This document shows positions 20,623-32,410 of a stretch of DNA of 64,000 nt, one piece after another. The stretch's first letter is position 1. The number at the start of each line of letters is the position of its first letter. Below the pieces are notes generated by a model that saw only the letters and a list, made by a program, of their open reading frames with translations, had not been told where the DNA came from and made no database searches. The translations under genes were made by a program, and so were the position numbers. Source of the DNA: Papiliotrema nemorosa (Eukaryota > Basidiomycota > Tremellomycetes > Tremellales > Rhynchogastremaceae). Where the stretch lies: positions 1 through 64,000 of the forward strand of contig JASKOT010000026.1 in assembly GCA_032158125.1 (NCBI GenBank), in the 5' to 3' direction.

Positions 20623-23336
20623 CTAGGACCCTATCAAGACTCGTCGGGGATTTCGAGCAGGTCGAGCAGTGCCCATTGTATCTGGCACAGTGTCAACCGC
20701 CGTTCCCTCCGTCCTCCCCTCGTTTGCCGATCCTGCAAAGTCTGCAACATGTGCGTAGCCCATATCATTTTCCATCGGCAAAGATTCGTTTGAGCTATTC
20801 GATTCGTCGAGTCCGGAAGACCAAGATAGCGCTGAGGAGATTTCACTTCGGGGCGCAGAGGAAGTGAAAGGTAGACGAGTATCTTCGTCTTGGTTTAGAT
20901 CACCATACACAAAGGACTGGACGGATGGGGCTTGATAGGCCGCTGTGATGTCGGACACCTGCGAGGGGGAGGTAAGGGCCACGGAGATTCCGTCGACGCT
21001 AGGTGTGAATGGAGAGACGGTCCTTGGTTGTCCGCGCGGAGGTGAGGAGTGGGTGAGGGTCTCGATGGATCGGTCGGAATTTCTCGTGCTTCGACTTGAA
21101 TGTCGGGTCTGGGAAGGTCTCTTCGACGTCGATCTGCGATCTCTTGCTTTTCGGGTTTCCTGTAAACTATCCTTCCCAACATTCATGCTGCTGGGCATGA
21201 TCTTGACTTCATGAAGACCGTTCTTGCTGTGCTCAAGAGATGAGTCGGTAGGAGATGACTGTGATTGTGGTGCTGAAGCTTGATCCTTCGCTCGAGAGTA
21301 AAGCTGCGGTAAGATTCTCATCAACGCCTCCTCGTCCAGTCCTTCTGGTTTCTGGATGATAAACAGCTGTCTTTGCGGAATGCGGGGGCGTGCTCCTTCT
21401 CCTTCTCCTGATACTCCGCTCTTGCGCGATACGGCTGGTCTATCACCTGAATCTCCTGGTGAGAGGGACGAGACTGGAGATCCGGTGTCGGTGCGTCGGC
21501 TGGACAAGTCGGAAGGTGTAGGGGAAATGGTGGCAATCTGTCGTAAAGCCCTCTCGGCAGCTCGGTCCCCGTTATCTCTCTCGTATAGCGAGTTGACCAA
21601 GTCGGAGATGTCTTGCACCGAGAACTCATCTTGATCCTGCTGATTTTTCTTCAAGTCATCTTTGACACCTTGCTTAGATCGAGTGTGCGGGACACGCCGA
21701 GGGATTCGACTGAGCGCCTTGCCGAGAGGATCTGATAAGAAGGCTTCACCGGGTATGGGAGCTGTAGCGCGATGCGATATGGCTGGTCGAGCGATTTTGT
21801 TGTGATCGTCATCTAGAGCCGCAAATGGATCTTCGTTCTTTGGCGTCTCTAGAATCGGCTCGCTCACCGAAGCAAAGAGGACTGGCCGGTCCCTGTTCAC
21901 TGGGGTTTGAATTGTCTCCGATGATAGTGTCGAGGTATCGGTCATAATCTCGTCCTCCTCTCGATGGCGTTCAACTCTTCCGGCTTCCGTGTCTTTGGCA
22001 CCATCGTCGTCTTTGTCCTCCACGTTTAGAGTCGCGGCCGTTCCACCCGGTATGCCCACTTTCAGACCACCAACATCCTTTGGAGCTCTGATGAGTGGAC
22101 CACCAGTCCGCATCTGTCGGATTTGATAGCGGATCGCTTCCAATTCCGCAAGCTCTCCCGCCAGCGGCAGCCCATGGTCAAATCCGGGATCCAGTACATC
22201 CAGGCCCAACGACTTCTTTTCCTCCTCGTCAGTGATGTCCGACTCGGTGCTAGTCAAGATTTCGGCTTCTGCTCGTTGAGACGCTTCCTGAGCGGCTTGT
22301 CGGGCTTCTTTGCGCGCACGTTTTTCCTCTCGACATTTGGTTTCAGCCTTGACGGCTCGATGAAGCTCTTCACGACGAGGAACAACCAAGATGGGGATCT
22401 GAGCTAGAGAGAGATGATGATGATATATGTTGATAGACTTTTTCCTGATATCTTTGAAGAACTGGATCCTACATTTCAGCTCAGCCACACTCTCAGTGTA
22501 TCTGCCAAAGCCAAACCAGGTGGAGAATGGGAATGTGGGAATATGTTGACGCTGTGAATGGTACGCACATCCTGGTAGCCCTTGCAATGTCGACTTTCTC
22601 CCGCCATGGATTTGTATCCCACTTTCCGTACCCCACCCTGTCCTGTCAGCTTCCTGATCGATGCAAAAAATTCAGCTTCTGATCCCATTGCAAGGTGACG
22701 CAAGAGAGACTGACATGTTGTCCCACTCAAACTCCAACACTTGATCAATCAGCTCTCCCATACCCCTCCTAAACCTCCTCTCGTGTTCCTGGTCCAGGGC
22801 ATATTTGAATTGCAACAATCTCTGCCATCTTGCGTTCTTCTCCCATCGTGGTATTTTTGCAGTAGGGTTGCTGGGATAGGGCGTCCGGGGCATGACGAGT
22901 GGTTTGTACGGGGTCGGTCTCGTTGAGTCGGGTTTTGGTCGAAGTTGAACAGGTATCGATTGGACACCTCTTACCCACGTCGCGACGTTGGGCAAGGCGT
23001 ATGACTGGTACCTCCTCAGATGGCCTAGCATCAGTCATCCACGCTCGAAGATAAGCTGCACGGCGGCTCACCTCGTCGTCGGGGATCTAAAACTGCCAAG
23101 TAGAGAGAAGGCGCATTATCTGTCCATAATCTGAACCGCCTCACACGCCAAGTCGGCCTCTCATCCACCTCTGCAAGCGGAGGAGGTAACTTGCTTCCGG
23201 CGATTGAAGGTGCGCGAGGGGGATTGATGACTCGTGGAGGCTTAAGATTAGGATCGAATAGTCTATCAGCCAGCTCGGACAGGGCATGAGTGGAGATGGG
23301 TTTGGGACTGTTGGGGTTCAACTTGGACTTTTTCAT
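20623..23336 (-). CDS. Hypothetical protein, long Ser/Thr-rich tail
   Basis: I do not recognise this protein. Exon 1 (from 23336, MKKSKLNPNSPKPIS) has WRVRRFRLWTDNAPSLYL and LAVLDPRRR. It joins by a canonical intron to GHLRRYQSYALPNVATWV and a basic, aromatic stretch ending LIDQVLEFEWDN. Two more introns give short exons (VGYGKWDTNPWREKVDIA), then the large last exon begins near FFKDIRKKSINIYHHH. A coiled-coil-like Lys/Arg/Glu/Ala stretch follows (REEKRARKEARQAAQEA). The last 450 residues are low-complexity, rich in Ser, Thr, Pro and Asp, and probably disordered. The conserved-looking part is the first 250 residues. Its 3' end is only about 125 bp from that of the chitin synthase gene, in convergent orientation. 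Exon joins between 22480 and 22740 are the least certain. Confidence 0.6.
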
Positions 23337-24083
23337 CCCGATTCATCAGTACCAGGATTGGTGTCAGTACCAATTTGAATGGTGACTCGCGGTTGTGAAG
23401 TGGGAGGAGTATCGTGAATTGAGAGGAGTGGCGAGATGGACGGATTATTCAGGCGAGTAAGGGTTTTTTGGCTCAGGCTAGCTGGCCATGGCGGTGGAAA
23501 CGCCTAGAGGGTCGCTCGAGGTGAAGGGCAAAGGTGAGTCCACGTCAAAGGATCCTCGTGGGGATTTTGCAAGATGTTTTGACTTTCACATGCCACCTCC
23601 AGACCAACTACCGACGCTGATTTGAGCACTGTCGCACGGTGAGTCGGGAAAATGAGCTGTATCTAAAGCAGAGCCATCTCTTTGCGGAACTGATCATGGG
23701 GTACCGTGAAGATACCAAGATCACCGATTTCCAGCTTCTTGGAGTGCCTTGAGATGTGCGAAGCGCGTTTGATCCAGAGCAGCCGCTTATCGCAATTCCC
23801 CCGGCATGTGCACAAAGATAGCTAGCTACCTACGCCAGTTCTCAATCACGTTGAGAGTGGAAGAGTAATGTCACGTGATTTGAGCTACACCTTCGGAGGA
23901 GTCGGACCGGTGCCGGAGAAGACCAGAAATGTCCGAGCGACGCGGTTATCAACGCTATCTCCAGGCTTACTTTCAGCATTCTTCATTCTTCTCATACACT
24001 ACCAGTTCTCGCTCGACAGCGAATCCAGGACAGCTACCCAGTTTCCTCATCCTCCCCACCGCACATCCACATTCATCCCCAAA
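23337..24083. other. Divergent intergenic region
   Basis: About 750 bp between the divergent unknown gene (minus) and gluconokinase (plus). An in-frame ATG at 23868 could extend gluconokinase by 72 residues, but that extension has no family similarity. No other feature is recognised. Confidence 0.5.
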
Positions 24084-25078
24084 ATGGTTTCTGCTTCGGC
24101 GCTCGAAGCTTTCGAAAAGAATGACGTAGAACTTACCGTTCCTCCTGGAGAACCCAGACCCGTCTTACTCATTGTCATGGTGAGTCTAGAGGGCATGAGC
24201 CCTAGAAATCACGACTGATCAACAGGGCCCGGCATCCTGGTGAGTTTGACTACACTCGCTGGATCGCGCGAATCCGTGCTGACAACCGCAGCGGGAAATC
24301 CACAATAGGTCAACAAGTCGCCGACGCTTTGCATCTCCCTTTTATCGATGGAGACTCCTTACATCCGAAATCTAATGTGGACAAGATGTCTAATGGAATC
24401 CCATTGACAGACGATGATAGATTACCATGGCTGGCTCTGATCCGATCAACCGGTGAGTAAGCTACACCACGTTTTCTTCGCGGCAATGGTGTCAAGCATG
24501 TAGCATGGAGGGAGGCTGATTTTCAGCCGAGAGAAACTGTAAAGAGCAGTGGGACAACAAAGAGGTGGTAGACCCGAGCCAAGGAGGAATAGGACGACCG
24601 GGTGTGGTCATTGGCTGCTCGGCGTTGAAAAAGTGGTACAGGGATATCCTGCGAGGACACGTCGAAGCCATCCCCCCTCCGACTGATGACCTGGTATGTC
24701 AACTCATTATCCATCTCTACCCTTCCGTGCACCTGGTCGAAGCACTGTCTGTTGTGTTAGAAGGCGCGCTGACATCAGCCACCAAATCACTCGGAAGCTA
24801 CACCGGAAAAGGCGGTAGACGTACCTGCAACTTCCAACCTTCTCACCCTTTTCCTCTACTGTCACGGCAAACCAGAGCTCTTGGCTCAGCGCATAGCTGC
24901 TCGAAAAGGTCATTTTATGGGTGCCAAGATGCTCGAGTCGCAATTGGCGACTCTGCAAGATCCACGAGGGGAGCAAGGAGTTACATGGGTGGATATTGAT
25001 GGTTCAGTAGAGGAAGTGAGGGATAGGGCGGTCAAGAATTCTCACAGGTTGATCCAGAGCGAGCTTGCCGGGCAATGA
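24084..25078 (+). CDS. Gluconokinase (GntK family)
   Basis: Gluconokinase phosphorylates D-gluconate to 6-phosphogluconate, feeding the pentose phosphate pathway. The start at 24084 gives MVSASALEAFEKNDVELTV, a short N-terminal extension, then VLLIVM. The P-loop GPASCGKST is split over three exons: its first residues come from a 14-nt exon (24226-24239) between two canonical introns. Further motifs are FIDGDSLHPKSNVDKMSNG, PLTDDDRLPWL, GVVIGCSALKKWYRDILR, LYCHGKPELLAQRIAARKGHFMG and LLESQLATLQDP-type residues (here MLESQLATLQDP). It ends VKNSHRLIQSELAGQ. All substrate- and ATP-binding motifs of the family are intact, and the length is usual once the roughly 35-residue leader is discounted. 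The galactonate dehydratase-like gene 20 kb away is not linked closely enough to suggest a cluster. Confidence 0.93.
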
Positions 25079-25955
25079 GGAGGAATGATTGGCGGGTACA
25101 TCTACGTGCATGAAGGGTGGTACGCTCCTGCTCGCAACGTCGTCTTCGCGCAAGCCCTCCTTCCAGTTCAAGCTATCCAGAGCATTTGCGGCGTGATCCT
25201 CATACACAGACATCGGGCAAAGAAGTCTATCTATGCTACCAGTGGCTGAGATGCTCGTTGCCGGTTGCATAGCTTGCCCAGTGACTGCCCATGATGATTA
25301 TTGCCTGCGCCGCGGTCCTGCTGGTGATGACGTGTTGAACGCGGTGCTGCTCGGTAGGGGTTTCACCTTCTTATTGCTCATGTTCTATTTATACTTTTCT
25401 CGGCCACGATGTGCTGTACTCGTACCCCGCAGACCCATGCACTGCGCGAGATTTCATCCAAAGCAACGACATCGCTCCCATCGATGGTCTACTATACATG
25501 CACTAGTCCTCTTATTCTCACACGTTTGACAGACATCCAGTCGAAGGGAGCTGTACTGTCAACAGCGATATATCATCTCCAGACGCGTTCAAAGTTGGTG
25601 TCGACGGATTGTTCACCTCAAAGACCTGTTTCAGAATAGAAACGTGCCAAGCGAAGGTCGCAGTCCACCCTGTATTTACATTTTACACCTGCTAGTGGAC
25701 TACCCCAAGTCAGGACGACTGGGTGTTGAGCAGTGAGATAGGGGTATCATCTTCCTTTCTCCGTTTGATCCCCTTCGCGCCATCACTGCTCGTTTCAAAC
25801 TGGAAATCGGCGACTGTCTCCGGTAACCGCCAGACATAGAGATCTTGCGTGGAAGAGGAGAAGTGACTTAGGGAAGTGCAGACATGTCTTGTCCAGATGA
25901 CAATTCGGCGTTGGGTGTGAGGCACCCCCTCGTTCTATCCGGCCGCTGCTAATGT
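25079..25955. other. Intergenic
   Basis: About 880 bp between gluconokinase and the TMEM184 gene. A 71-codon minus-strand frame (25710-25925) ends close to the TMEM184 start. Its composition is not convincing, and I do not call it. Confidence 0.45.
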
Positions 25956-28102
25956 ATGCAGGTCGACGATTGCTTCTTCTGCTCCGTGAGCTAGCCTCAA
26001 TTGTGACTCATACACGGCTGAAAGATAGGACGGAATCCATTGGGACGCACATAGAATAGGATGGGCGGTAGCTGGAGGTTGCGCAGCTCTGGTCAGTAGT
26101 CCTTCGTGCCCAGAGAAGTGGTACTCAACCCATAGACGGCGCTCATCACCCTCTTTACGCTCACCATGCACGCGAGGAATTACCAACAACCTCGAGTTCA
26201 ACGTCAAGTCATGCGGGTCCTCCTCATGCCTGCGATGTATGTCCGCGGCGCAGTCGTGCACAAAACTGATCTGGCAGATACGCAATCGTGTCCTTCTTCT
26301 CCTATAGGTACTATACCGAATACGAGTATTACGTCCTCGCCGAGGTGGGCATACACGCTGGATCTGAGTTAGACAGCTGATAGGTAGACAGCCTATGAGG
26401 CAATCACGTTGAGCGCTTTCTTGATGCTTCTCATGGAACTCGTGGCGCTGGGTACGAGAGATCAGGATATTAAAGAGGTCCTCTTGGAGAAGGACAAGAG
26501 GAAACTGCCGTGAGTCGACTCTCACCAGGTTCGATGTTTGGCTGTGCTGACTTGTAGATTCCCAGTAAGTCCAACTCTGAGCGAGACCGTCAAATACGAA
26601 GGCCAATAATCTGACGACAGTTCAACTTTTGGAGATTCCGAGCGTCCAAACCGTACTTTATGCACACGCTTTCGTTCAGCGTCATGCAGTACGTGATCAT
26701 CCGACCGCTGATCTCCATCGTCGGTATCATCTGCGAATATTACAATGTGGTCAGTTCCCTTCACATCATCAACATGAAACTCGTGGCTGAAAGTGCAGCT
26801 GTGCGTGCAAAAGTATTCGGTACATTTCGCAGAGGTATACCTTGAGGCTGTCGATTTTGTCTCCATCTCGATAGCACTTTACGGCTTGATTGTATTTTAC
26901 GTTCTGTGCAAGGACGAGCTGAAAGGTCGACGACCGCTCAACAAGGTGAGTCGTGCGGATTGTAGTCGACTCGGTAGCTTATGGTAGTTTTTAGCTATCA
27001 AGCTCATCGTCTTCTTCACTTTCTACCAGAGTGAGTTCCCAGTCGATGACGCGGTGTAGGAGGCTCACGCTCCACCTGCAGGTTTCGTCTTTTCGATATT
27101 GCAGAATTACAATGTCATCAAGGGTACTGCGCTTTGGACAGCCGACAATGTCAAAAACGGCTTGTCGGCTTTGTGCACCTGTGTCGAGATGGTCTTCTTC
27201 AGTATCTACATGTAAACAACCACCGCAATTGCCTAGACCGTTGCTGATGGCTAGGGGCTGGGCATACAGCTGGACAGACTAGTGAGCAGCTGCTGCGCAG
27301 ACCTCCGACGCATGCTGATCCCGCAGCACAAACAAAGAGATGAACCCGAATCAAAGACCTACTGGGTGGAAGACGTATTTCCAGGCTATATGGGATACCA
27401 TCAACCTCTCTGATTTCGCCGTGGAGATCTACCTCGCCGTCAAGTTCTTCTGGGACTTCTTACGCGGCGAACCGCACACTCGTGCTCAACCCACAAGGAT
27501 GCAGCAGACGTGAGATCACCTGACTACACTTTGTGCCGAGACTGATGAGCAGGTTCATGCCGGATACGATACATCCAGAACACAAGTTACCGATGACTCA
27601 ACTGGGTACGAATCCGGATCGTCCTTCAGGACAACAACGACGAACATCGTCGGCCGATATCCTCGATACGGGCATGTCACCAGACTATTACCGCCTCCAA
27701 GATCGCAATACCCATACCAATACCAACACCGATTCGTCTTCTCAAGCCGCCACTGGATATCCGCCTGTGTCCGACCCCAAAGGACCAGCTTTCCCGTCGC
27801 CGAGACCGACGTGGCAGCCTCAACAGCCTCCCGTCTCGGCTACATCGGGGACATACAACCTCTCACCCGTCGAACATACTTCGTTCCCCTCTGCCCGACC
27901 GACTGGCGCAGCTGGACAACCGCCAATCTCCGCTCACTCGGGCGCCTCGGCATATACACCGACATCTGGAGAGTCACATTACGCCACACCGACGCAATGG
28001 AACGGCGGGGAAGAGGATGGGCATACTCAATGGACTCAGGCCCATCCTAGTGATTATCGAAATGCAGAAAGAGGAATCGAGGGCAACCCGAGATTATATT
28101 AG
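25956..28102 (+). CDS. TMEM184/DUF300 (Ost-alpha family) membrane protein
   Basis: A seven-span membrane protein of the TMEM184/organic solute transporter alpha family; fungal members are mostly uncharacterised vacuolar or endosomal proteins. Exon 1 starts at 25956 (MQVDDCFFCS). After a 43-nt intron comes DGIHWDAHRIGWAVAGG, then ALITLFTLTMHARNYQQP, QRQVMRVLLMPAIYAIVSFF and YYTEYEYYVLAE. The next exons give TAYEAITLSAFLMLLMELV, FPFNFWRFRASKPY, MHTLSFSVMQYVIIRP, LYGLIVFYVLCKDEL, LIVFFTFYQSFVFSIL and FAVEIYLAVKFFWDFLRG. The order of HARNY, PAIYAI, YEA, LKFWQ-like and VKFFTFWQ-like motifs is characteristic. The last exon is a Pro/Ser/Gln-rich cytosolic tail of about 190 residues. The start was chosen because two canonical introns join it in frame to the first span. 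Confidence 0.85.
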
Positions 28103-28232
28103 ATCTGTATCTGAAGTACCACATAGAGCGATTGAAAGACGAAAACCGAAGTGTTCATGTCATGTCATGCTACATTACGAGTACTGAATTATATGCGTCA
28201 AACCGGATGCAGGCAACGAGTCCATCGCGTTT

Positions 28233-30043
28233 CTATCCAAACAACATCGAGACAGCTACGTCGACATTCCCATCTGCGGCTTCGAGGAGCTGTATAGCTT
28301 GAGGACGCGGTGCACCAAGATCGACCAGCTGAATGGTCAGAAGAGATTATAAAATAGTGAAATACTCACGATTTGTATGCTGGCTTCGGACTGTCCAGCA
28401 TTGCCGCTCGACGCCGTAGCACTCGATACAGAGCCCCCACTGGCTGCACCTCGGGATGCGGCCGACCCTCCCAGAGCTTGACCCGAGCCCGGAAAGCTAT
28501 CCAGCCCACCAGAGGCACCAGCCACAGGAGAAATACCCTCCCCCGCCGCTTGATTCATCTCGTCTGCGACCTCTGCCTCCTTCATACGCCTCGCTTGATC
28601 CGGCAGCTCATGTTCGGGTAAGAAGGGGATCTCGGTCGTGTCAATCCTGAGCACATTTGTCTTGAGATCGATACAGCATTGGTATCGTTTCTGTACGTCA
28701 GCTGATAGAGAAGGATGGAGTGCTTTCAACTGACCAGCATGTCAAGACCGAATAGGATGTCCACAGATTTCCCCTCCATCACGGTGAAGGCGCAAGGCAG
28801 GAACAAGTCTCCAAGCCTAATCTGTGCCGCGTGGACCCGACCTAAGATTCGGGCGGTCCCGACTCCAACCGCCATGCCTGCGAAACGTGTATCGAGCAAT
28901 CGCATGATACTGAGAGAGTGAGCTCTAGTCTCTCACTGTCGAGGTCGAGGGCTTACCCGCACTTCTCTGCACAGTCGGGAGAGACTGACGGTCAGCTGAG
29001 TCAGCCGTAGAACGGAACGAGTCAGCTCACTGATGGTCGCTTGAGCACCTGAATCCACAAACGCCTTGACCGGGTGACCGTTCACCTCGACATTGATGTA
29101 CAACATATGTACAGTTCCAAACGCTTCAGGCTGTACGAGTCAGCGAAATTCATACTCAAGATGTGACAGTCTCACCGAGTGTTCCATGGCATGAGTCATG
29201 TTCTCCATCACTGCTTCCATCCGGATAGCCTCTTCAATCTTCTTTTGCGCCTGGACATTCAGCTTTTGGAAACCATGCACCGAAGGTAGCAGCTGACCTC
29301 TATGTCGTAAGGATCCTCATTGAGTGCCTGTTCGTCAGAATCTGGCCCAGAAGGAACACCGACCCATGTCAACTCACCTCGACGAGTCTTTGTTTTTCGC
29401 TCTTGGCTTGTCTCGCCTGAACTTGTTTTCCCAGGAACAGCTCCTTGAACTTCTGCCCCGAAGTCACGGCTCTCGCCATTTCTGGGTCCCTCTGTCATGT
29501 GAGTCTCTCTCCGATCGCTTGCATGGGAAAGTAGGGACTCACCTGCTGGAGTTCACTCATCAAGGCTGGATTACCTAATGCCTGCAGTCGCATCCTTTCC
29601 AGATCGGCATCGTTCCCTGGGAAGCCTAGCGGTAATGTGGAAGACGAAGAGGAGGAAGAGGATGCTGCTTGATTCCTGATCGTCAGACTTTAAACAGTTT
29701 GAGAGTCAGGAGGATGAGGGACACTGACGTAAGCGTGAGGAAGAGCGTCGAGTCACCCTTCAGCCCATAACTCTCCAAGCTCCTGTTGCCTATCGATAGG
29801 GGTTCCCCGGAATCGTTGGTGAGTAGGATAGAGTCGGCTGAAAGTTCTGCCTGCAATTTTCAGTCAATATTCGTGTCATTCTCGCCCAAGGATAGGTGAT
29901 CAGACTTGTGTGTAGGGGAGGGGCGAGGTCGAGGCGCGCTGACTCACCTCTGCCGCTATCAGTGCCTGTATGTCCTGCACCTCCATGGAGGGGTCGACTT
30001 CGTGCTCAAATACATTGTCCGAGGAAAGAATGGTGAGCTTCAT
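28233..30043 (-). CDS. DDI1: DDI1, ubiquitin-receptor aspartic protease
   Basis: Ddi1 is a proteasome shuttle and ubiquitin-dependent protease with a retroviral-like fold; here it is a normal cellular gene. The start at 30043 gives a ubiquitin-like domain ([39 protein letters not shown]). A linker follows with [15 protein letters not shown]. The helical domain ([17 protein letters not shown]) precedes the protease domain: [20 protein letters not shown] with the catalytic Asp in D-S-G, then [31 protein letters not shown], and [18 protein letters not shown]. The last exon encodes a UBA domain ([31 protein letters not shown]). All three functional domains are therefore intact. About eight exons are joined by canonical introns. 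Confidence 0.95.
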
Positions 30044-30374
30044 GACGATGAGAGATCCTGTAATCAGACTGGATGAAGAGGAGAGGCAGGAGATTACAGT
30101 GAAGGGTGAGGTGCAACACCGTTGACGATGGGACAAACCCGGAGGTGGAGGTCTCGGAACCGAGATGGGTGGCATCACGTGATTTTCCGTGGGAAGGGGG
30201 GGTGATTGATGACGTCAGCTGTGCGTTTCACAACGTTCACCGCCGAGAGCAAGCAACACAGTCCACCATGAATTTGGTGCAGCCTTTGCCTCGAGGGGGA
30301 GACCTATATAAGCCAAGCTCAACTACTGAGCCGCCCCTTTTCTCCATCTCATCTACTATACATTCTCATCCAAC
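30044..30374. promoter_or_regulatory. Divergent promoter between DDI1 and LURP-one gene
   Basis: A 331-bp region contains the promoters of DDI1 (minus) and the LURP-one-like gene (plus). It holds a clear TATA element for the plus-strand gene, and a G-rich run (GGGAAGGGGGGGTGATTG) near 30189. Confidence 0.6.
30305..30311 (+). promoter_or_regulatory. TATA box
   Basis: TATATAA in the context GACCTATATAAGCC lies 64-70 bp upstream of the ATG at 30375, a usual distance for a TATA box followed by a short leader. Most promoters in the window lack such a clear element, so this gene may be inducible. Confidence 0.6.
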
Positions 30375-31128
30375 ATGGGTCTATTCGGTTCTTCCGCTCC
30401 TGTACAACTTGTTCCCGTCAACCCACCAGTCGGAGTGTTCTCCAACTATATCGCTCAACAGCCTACTACATTGGTGCTCAAGGAAAAGGCATTCACTTTT
30501 TCTGGTGTGAGCTGGAAAAATCCATCAGTGATCATGGAGCTCATAGAGTCAGGACGATTTCTCCGTGAAAGATCAATTCGGTCAGACTGTCCTTCGATGT
30601 AAAGGCAAAGCCATGTCTTTCAAAGACAAGAAAGGTCAGCCCCATCCGCTATAACCTGGTGATAGCGCTGAATCCAAGTGATCACCGACGCCAACGGTCA
30701 AGTTCTGTTCATCATCCGAAACAAGCTCATTGCGATACACAAGACATTTGTCGGTGAAGACGCCAACGAAAATGAGATTTTCCGAATTACAAAGAAGATG
30801 GCGATTGGCACCAAGATGCAAGCCAAGTTTAAAGACCATATGACGGGTCGAGACACTGTCATTGAGCTTAGGGGAGATTTCTGGGGAGGATCAGGAGATT
30901 TGAAGGTGGAGAATGGACCTGTTGTCGCGCAAATCTCCAGGCAGGTTATGAACATGCGAGAGGTCTTTACGGATAACCAAACGGTGAGCCTATATGGGTC
31001 CGAGTTTATGACTATATGGGGCGAGCTGACATCCATAGTACTTCACAACAATCGCTCCTGGTGTTGACGTTGCTCTCATCGCGGCCATGTGTATCTGCTT
31101 CGACGAAGCGAAGAATGAGGCTAACTAG
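30375..31128 (+). CDS. LURP-one-related (tubby-like fold) protein
   Basis: A small protein of the LURP-one-related/DUF567 family, whose single domain resembles the tubby and scramblase beta-barrel. Biochemical function in fungi is unknown. The start at 30375 gives MGLFGSSAPVQLVPVNPPVG. Conserved segments are LVLKEKAFTFSG, DDFSVKDQFGQTVLRCKGKA, VITDANGQVLFIIRNKL, FRITKKMAIGTKMQAKF, VIELRGDFWGGSGDLKV and VDVALIAAMCICFDEAKN. Three or four introns are canonical. The length of about 200 residues matches the family, with the domain filling the protein. A TATA box precedes it, and it shares a 331-bp divergent promoter with DDI1. Confidence 0.85.
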
Positions 31129-31282
31129 GTTGGGATAGTGGTTGTCTGGACGGTTGTTGCTATGTAGGTTTGCGATACTTCAATTGTAGGATACATCTTG
31201 GTATATGTTTATTACACACGGATCTTCAGTCACTTATTAACGCATTGCTGCCCATCGTGATTCGTGGTCTTCTGCGCCCGCC

Positions 31283-32410
31283 TTACAGCATGACCAAGTA
31301 TGACGCAACAAGACCCAGCCCAACCAACACACTCCATCCGACTGATCTGCCCATCGCTCCATTGTCCTCGTAGGAGACTCCAATTCCAGTGCTCTTGTCT
31401 TTATCATCCGTCTTGCATCCACTCCAGCAAGTCTGAGAGACATTGTTGTAATAGTTGGGCAACAAGACCATAGCTTGGCGAAGACCTAAACCGTCAACCT
31501 TGAGACTGTACCAAGCCAGGAATGACATACCGAGACGCTCCCCTTCATTCACAACGACTACTTTATGTTCACCCTGAGGCAGATCCCCCGCAAAAAATAT
31601 TTGATTAGCCGGACCTGCTTTACCTGGATATCGAGCGAAAGGGACGACGCTCGAGTCGGGGGGTGCGCTGACGTTGAAGTAGACCGAGTATGGCGTGTCC
31701 ACCTCGAACGACTCTTGGGCAGTGATCATCACCCCCACGCCTTTATTCTTAGCATATATCCATGACTAATCTTCCTGCTGTGTCACTCCACATACCTGTA
31801 AAGTTGAAACCGAAACCTGACCCTGCACCAACAGCATAGGTCGTCCCGTTATTCTCATCCTGAGACCCGTAGAATTCTACCTCATCCGACGATAGGGTCT
31901 GATTCCACACGATGGGACTGGTATTCCCCCTTCTATCAGTCTCAAGCTCTTCAACGACTACCAAGGGAAACGATTGCTCGCTCGGGTATAGTAGCGTTGA
32001 TGAGTACATCGAACCCCGTAAACGTCACATTGGGTGTAGCCCACTTTGTCGATACCTCTACTTGGTGTTCACCCGGTGGTAAAAACTTCGCTACCCACTG
32101 ACCGCCGTCTGTCTGATTTCTCGGGGTGAAGTCGAGTAAGATGGTCGTATTGTACGGAGAGGTCGAATTGGCGTCTATCTGGAACAGCAACCCTTGATCG
32201 GTCCGATCACCAGCATTGCCGTAGGCCACCAATCCTATACCCGAGCCTGTGTGTCAGAACAGTGCATTGGGAGTGTCAAGACGCACCTGTGAAGTTTAAT
32301 GAAGCAGAGGAACCATTACCCAGAGGTTGATATGTGGTCGTGTTCCACTCTCCGCCATATTGGATCATCGAGCTATTCGCCCAAATTGTCTCCCAGTGCA
32401 TTACCGACAT
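31283..32410 (-). CDS. Secreted or anchored glycoprotein, two beta-sandwich-like repeats
   Basis: Exons joined by canonical introns encode about 340 residues. Two related segments look like jelly-roll lectin-type domains: GSSASLNFTGSGIGLVAYG...FLPPGEHQVEVSTKW, and AGSGFGFNFTG...DLPQGEHKVVVVNEG. Both end with a P(P/Q)GEH motif. Many N-X-S/T sequons (NSS, NTT, NGS, NFT, NAT, NQT, NVS) suggest passage through the secretory pathway. The C-terminus is a hydrophobic segment (GWSVLVGLGLVASYLVML) with no basic tail, as in GPI-anchor signals or a simple C-terminal anchor. The chosen start at 32410 has no signal peptide. An upstream ATG near 32504 opens a hydrophobic frame (M-A-L-A-A-V-G...LVLLTAFY) that could be joined by an unrecognised intron. 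Function is unknown. Confidence 0.65.

Noticed and set aside
25935..26606. 223-codon frame antisense to the TMEM184 gene
   Set aside because: It overlaps several well-supported spliced exons of the membrane protein and has no motif of its own.
28233..30043. Retroviral-like aspartic protease domain as a sign of a retroelement
   Set aside because: The domain sits between a ubiquitin-like and a UBA domain in a spliced gene, which is the cellular DDI1 architecture; there is no reverse transcriptase or LTR nearby.
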